The notes under the pieces are model-generated. The model was given only the letters and a program-made list of their open reading frames with translations, was not told where the DNA came from and did no database searches. Position numbers and translations under genes: made by a program. DNA of 64,000 bases from NCBI GenBank assembly GCA_019321725.1, contig CM033108.1, positions 12,480,060-12,544,059 on the forward strand. The letters run 5' to 3'. Origin of the DNA: Paulownia fortunei. Taxonomy: Eukaryota; Streptophyta; Magnoliopsida; Lamiales; Paulowniaceae. Below, one piece after another: positions 60,894 through 64,000 of this stretch (position 1 is the first letter of the stretch; the number at the start of each line of letters is the position of its first letter).

Positions 60894-63032
60894 TGTTGGG
60901 TTCGTGTGGTCTCGGGAGACGTATACGCATGGAATTTAAAATTTTTCAAAAAAACATAAATATATATTACATCACATGTAATTAAAATGAATCCCGAAAC
61001 CCTTTCGTGATTATTCAGTTGTGCATTTTCTGATAATTAAAGTAAGAATATTTCATAAACTCTTATCTTGATTTGCACTCCGGTTGATGTAGGGATTGAA
61101 ACGATTCAAATCATTATCCATGCATGAAAGTATCTCCATATTCTTCAATTCAAAACTCCTTTGATTGAAATCTGATTCACTTCTAGGATCTCAAATGTTA
61201 TCCCTCTAACCGTATCCACACCTTGGATGCCCACTCGCAATCGAATCCTATGCTAGTAGTTTTTGATTTGATAATTTTATCCTAGAACGATTTTGTTTGG
61301 AACAAGAACACACTAACAATTAGTGTTTTAGGTGTTTAATTTAATTCTTAATTCAATAATTAAATCAAGAATTAAACTAGATAAAAGGTTGGTGAACATT
61401 TGGAGATTGAAAGGAAAAGAGGGACGAATTTTTGGGGATGAAAGAAAAGTATTTTTCTTCACAAAAATCTGCAATTAAAATCCCTATAAAAATATCCAAA
61501 AAGATTGTCAATAAAGGCAACCACAAGTCCTTTCCATATAGGACCCTTCTTCCTTTCTTATCTCTAACTCTTTTGGTAAGTTTTCTTATTCCATAAGAAC
61601 TTTCCTTTTTCCTTATTGCCTCTTAGAAATTGAATTCTCAATTCAACTTCCTCTAGGAATTGGATTACCAATCCAATTTCCTAATGGGCTTCCTACAAGC
61701 CCACACCTAATGGGTTTAGGGCTAAGTAATCAATTAGGCTCTACTTTAATTGATACAATCAATTAAATTAATTTATTTAATTAATTAGACCCATCTTACT
61801 TAATTGATCCAATCAATTAATTAAATATTCCAATTGGGCTTCCTAATCCAATTAGCTCCAATCAATTAATCTAATTAATTAATTGAATTAATTCCTCACT
61901 TGAATTAATTTAACCCCATTAATTAATCACATTAATTAATTTAATCCAACACTTGGATTAATTTCTAAGCTAGAAATGGACTTGTCCAAATTTTATGTGT
62001 GACCCCTTAGGTTCACTTTAAACTAGCCGTGGGCTCACAACTCTTGTGACTTAGTTGAACAATTAATTATTCTGATTAATTAATCTAATTAATTAATTAT
62101 CTTGAAATTAACTCATTAATTCCAAAAATCCACAAGACATGGGAAGCATCTAGCAATGCATCATGACTCTTAGTCTAAGGTGAATATGCGAACCTATTTC
62201 AATTATGAATACCATGCAAGTACTGTCCTTCCATCATTTAATCTCCTGATTGAGCCTAGGGCGTGGATGTTAAGTCAAAACCCGATTAGCTCAATAACTA
62301 TATTTCCATTACTAGTAGCTTAACTCGATAATGAATAATTAGAAAACCCTACGTCTAATTTTCATCCAACCTTGGCCAAGGATTTTAGAGTCAAGTATAG
62401 TGGAACACATAGGAGATTCATCTATTCATCTAGATAGGTGACGGATCCTTTGTTGGCCACTCATTAATCTCCATACATGAAGATGTTACACCCAATATAA
62501 ACCCCTTGTGATTGTCATGCAATCGAAAAATATATCAAAGTACAACATGTCATGCACAAGATTACCATGGTGCCTCAAGTCCAAGGACTAATTTTTGCAC
62601 TATCGTAACGAGAAAATTCCATTCGATAATAGAATATTTCCAATTGGGAATTTTCAGGTGGGGTTGTTCAGTGTACTTGTTCCCAATAAGCACTCGCGTA
62701 CATGCACCAGTGTCTCCACACCAATACCTATGGAACGAGGCATCCTCCTTTCGAGCCTACATCGTATGCATAAGTTTCAACGGGATCAATGATGTCCCAT
62801 CTCATTGATCCTTAACTTGGAATATTTTAAGATCACAGCCTTAGAGGTATATTCCACGATCACCATCATATGCGCAACCATGCCCCATAGCTATGTGTGA
62901 TCTAAGGACTTTATCTAATTCTTATGATGAATTTAAGATAAAGATTGTCATTTAAATGATATTAATATAAATAAGAATGATTCGCAAGAGTATAAGAACG
63001 ACCAGAATAATTAGCACGCCGGGCATTTATCA
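60894..63032 (-). repeat. solo-4: reverse-strand copia LTR in athila-3
   Basis: Plus-strand left end TGTTGGGTTCG (inverted LTR end), right end CGGGCATTTATCA (inverted start). It is colinear with the rejoined copia-3 LTR and with the copia-2/copia-4 LTRs. There is no adjoining primer site or gag, so it is a solo LTR. The flanks (ATTAT left, TGAAT right) do not give a clear duplication; edges are good to a few bases. TTAATTAA-rich middle at about 61740-61960. Confidence 0.8.
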
Positions 63033-63550
63033 TGAATGATGAATTTTCATTCAGCACGTTGTGTCAAAATCTTGTGAATTGTGTGTTATTTGGTAATAGA
63101 TTTTGCTTCCAATAAGTTATATTGGTTATTTTGTAGTGTTCTAAAACTTTCTGAATTACTATTTGAGGTGAAATCCTAAATAACTAGCAAACTTGAAAAT
63201 GATTTAAGCCATTTTTTACTCGTTTTTACCTTACAAGACTACCATGATCATACTTTACTCACTAGTTACCCCTTTGATCCTTTTTTCAAATAATTACATG
63301 TGCAATGCATATAAATGAACACCATTTGACTTCATTTCTTAAAGTTCACTACACCTACCCTTTATAGCATGAAAAATCAATGATTGTCCCTAATAGAGTT
63401 TAAGATGTGATATTATGTGCACAATCTTATTAAAAGGTCATATGGAGATATGTTGAGGGCATGGATGAATGCATTTAGGGGTATGAGTAAGGAAAATGTG
63501 CAAGAAAACCATCACAACTTATGTTGAAGAAAAGAAACAAGTTTGGGGGT

Positions 63551-63720
63551 TGTGAATACAAAAAAAAAAAAAAATGGAGCCTTAAAAAAAAGAAAAGAAA
63601 AGAAAAAAATGGAGAAGAAAAAAGAAAAAAATTACGAAAAAGAAAAGAAGTAAAAAAAGTTGTTGAAAAAGAAAAGAAAAGAAGAGCATAAATCCCAGAG
63701 GAAAAAGAAAGAGAATTAGG
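63551..63720 (+). repeat. Purine-rich low-complexity tract in athila-3 3' UTR
   Basis: Almost only A and G (runs of A with AAAAGAAAAG words), just after AAGTTTGGGGGTT at about 63538-63552. Shorter purine tracts occupy the corresponding positions in athila-1 (about 19725-19830) and athila-2 (about 55175-55260). Confidence 0.85.
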
Positions 63721-64000
63721 AAAGAAATAAGAAAGGAGAAGAGTGAGATTTTATGTGCAATGCTTTATACTCTCTTACGTTGTTTATCCTTGCCCTTTCT
63801 TTGTAAGCCAACACCTAGGTACGTTACAAGCTTATTAAAGTCCTTCTAATATAAGTTTACAAGTGTCTACATTAGTGGAGAAGTGGTATAAAAGCAAGTC
63901 TATGGAATAGCTAGAACCTTTTTTCTTAAATCAGGAGAGTCATTGGTTATGAAATTCATATATAAAATGCATGCATAAAACTTGAATTTGGACTCTTCAC

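Larger units (their letters stand above)
59949..64000 (+). mobile_element. athila-3: Athila-like fragment with a copia LTR inside
   Basis: Gag-protease remnant (about 59990-60560), the post-pol stem-loop (60646-60662), spacer to 60893, a reverse-strand copia LTR (60894-63032), then 3' UTR to the window end (63033-64000). RT, RNase H and integrase are missing: the protease jumps straight to the region after pol, so an internal deletion of several kb occurred. The 3' UTR matches athila-1 from 19531 on. The 3' LTR lies beyond the window. Confidence 0.78.

Noticed and set aside
61730..62100. CRISPR-like array of TTAATTAA repeats
   Set aside because: AT-rich simple repetition of an LTR; spacing is irregular and there are no unique spacers. 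The same occurs at about 28440-28900.
60889..63037. Target-site duplication for solo-4
   Set aside because: The flanks ATTAT and TGAAT do not match; shifting the edges by a few bases does not produce a convincing repeat.

Overview
The window is nuclear DNA of a flowering plant, probably a eudicot, and it holds no host gene that I can recognise. It is AT-rich and made almost entirely of Ty1/copia and Ty3/gypsy LTR retrotransposons nested inside one another. The evidence is degenerate gag-pol reading frames, primer-binding sites for initiator tRNA-Met, polypurine tracts, long LTRs ending in TG...CA, and 5-bp target-site duplications. The species cannot be named from this sequence. Names such as copia-2 or gypsy-3 are labels used only here.

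Left part (1-21.8 kb). Copia-1 (Tork/Tnt1-like) enters from outside the window and ends near 2620. Copia-2 follows. Its gag is split at 3449/14943 by gypsy-1, a decayed Tekay/Del-type element. The 3' LTR of gypsy-1 is itself split by a reverse-strand solo LTR (9847-12868). After this insertion copia-2 continues to 19530 with its internal blocks in the wrong order (RT block before integrase block). A fragment of an Athila-like element (athila-1, 3' UTR plus LTR) follows to about 21.8 kb.

Middle part (21.8-42.6 kb). A reverse-strand copia (copia-3) has left a gag start, leader, primer site and one LTR. Three later elements landed in that one LTR: solo-2 (23911-26662, TSD TCTAA), copia-4 (27505-37259, TSD CTGCC) and gypsy-2 (37487-41995, TSD GTTAA). 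Removing all three restores an LTR that is colinear with the paralogous LTR at 60894-63032.

Right part (42.6-64 kb). A copia RT fragment is joined to athila-2 (pol, 3' UTR, 3' LTR). Athila-2 was later entered by gypsy-3 (45481-54719, TSD AACTA), the youngest and most complete element here: its LTRs differ by about 2% on hand reading and all domains including a chromodomain are present, but its frames are broken. A truncated gypsy LTR (57491-59948) follows, then athila-3, which contains a reverse-strand copia LTR and runs out of the window.

No element appears able to move by itself. The internal coding regions carry stops and frameshifts, many of them Trp-to-stop transitions of the kind left by deamination of methylated cytosine. 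No novel biological system is visible. The useful content is structural: a datable insertion order, a block-shuffled copia, catalytic lesions shared between two copies, an element whose two LTRs belong to different subfamilies, and mosaic LTRs. All boundaries come from hand comparison of copies inside the window.
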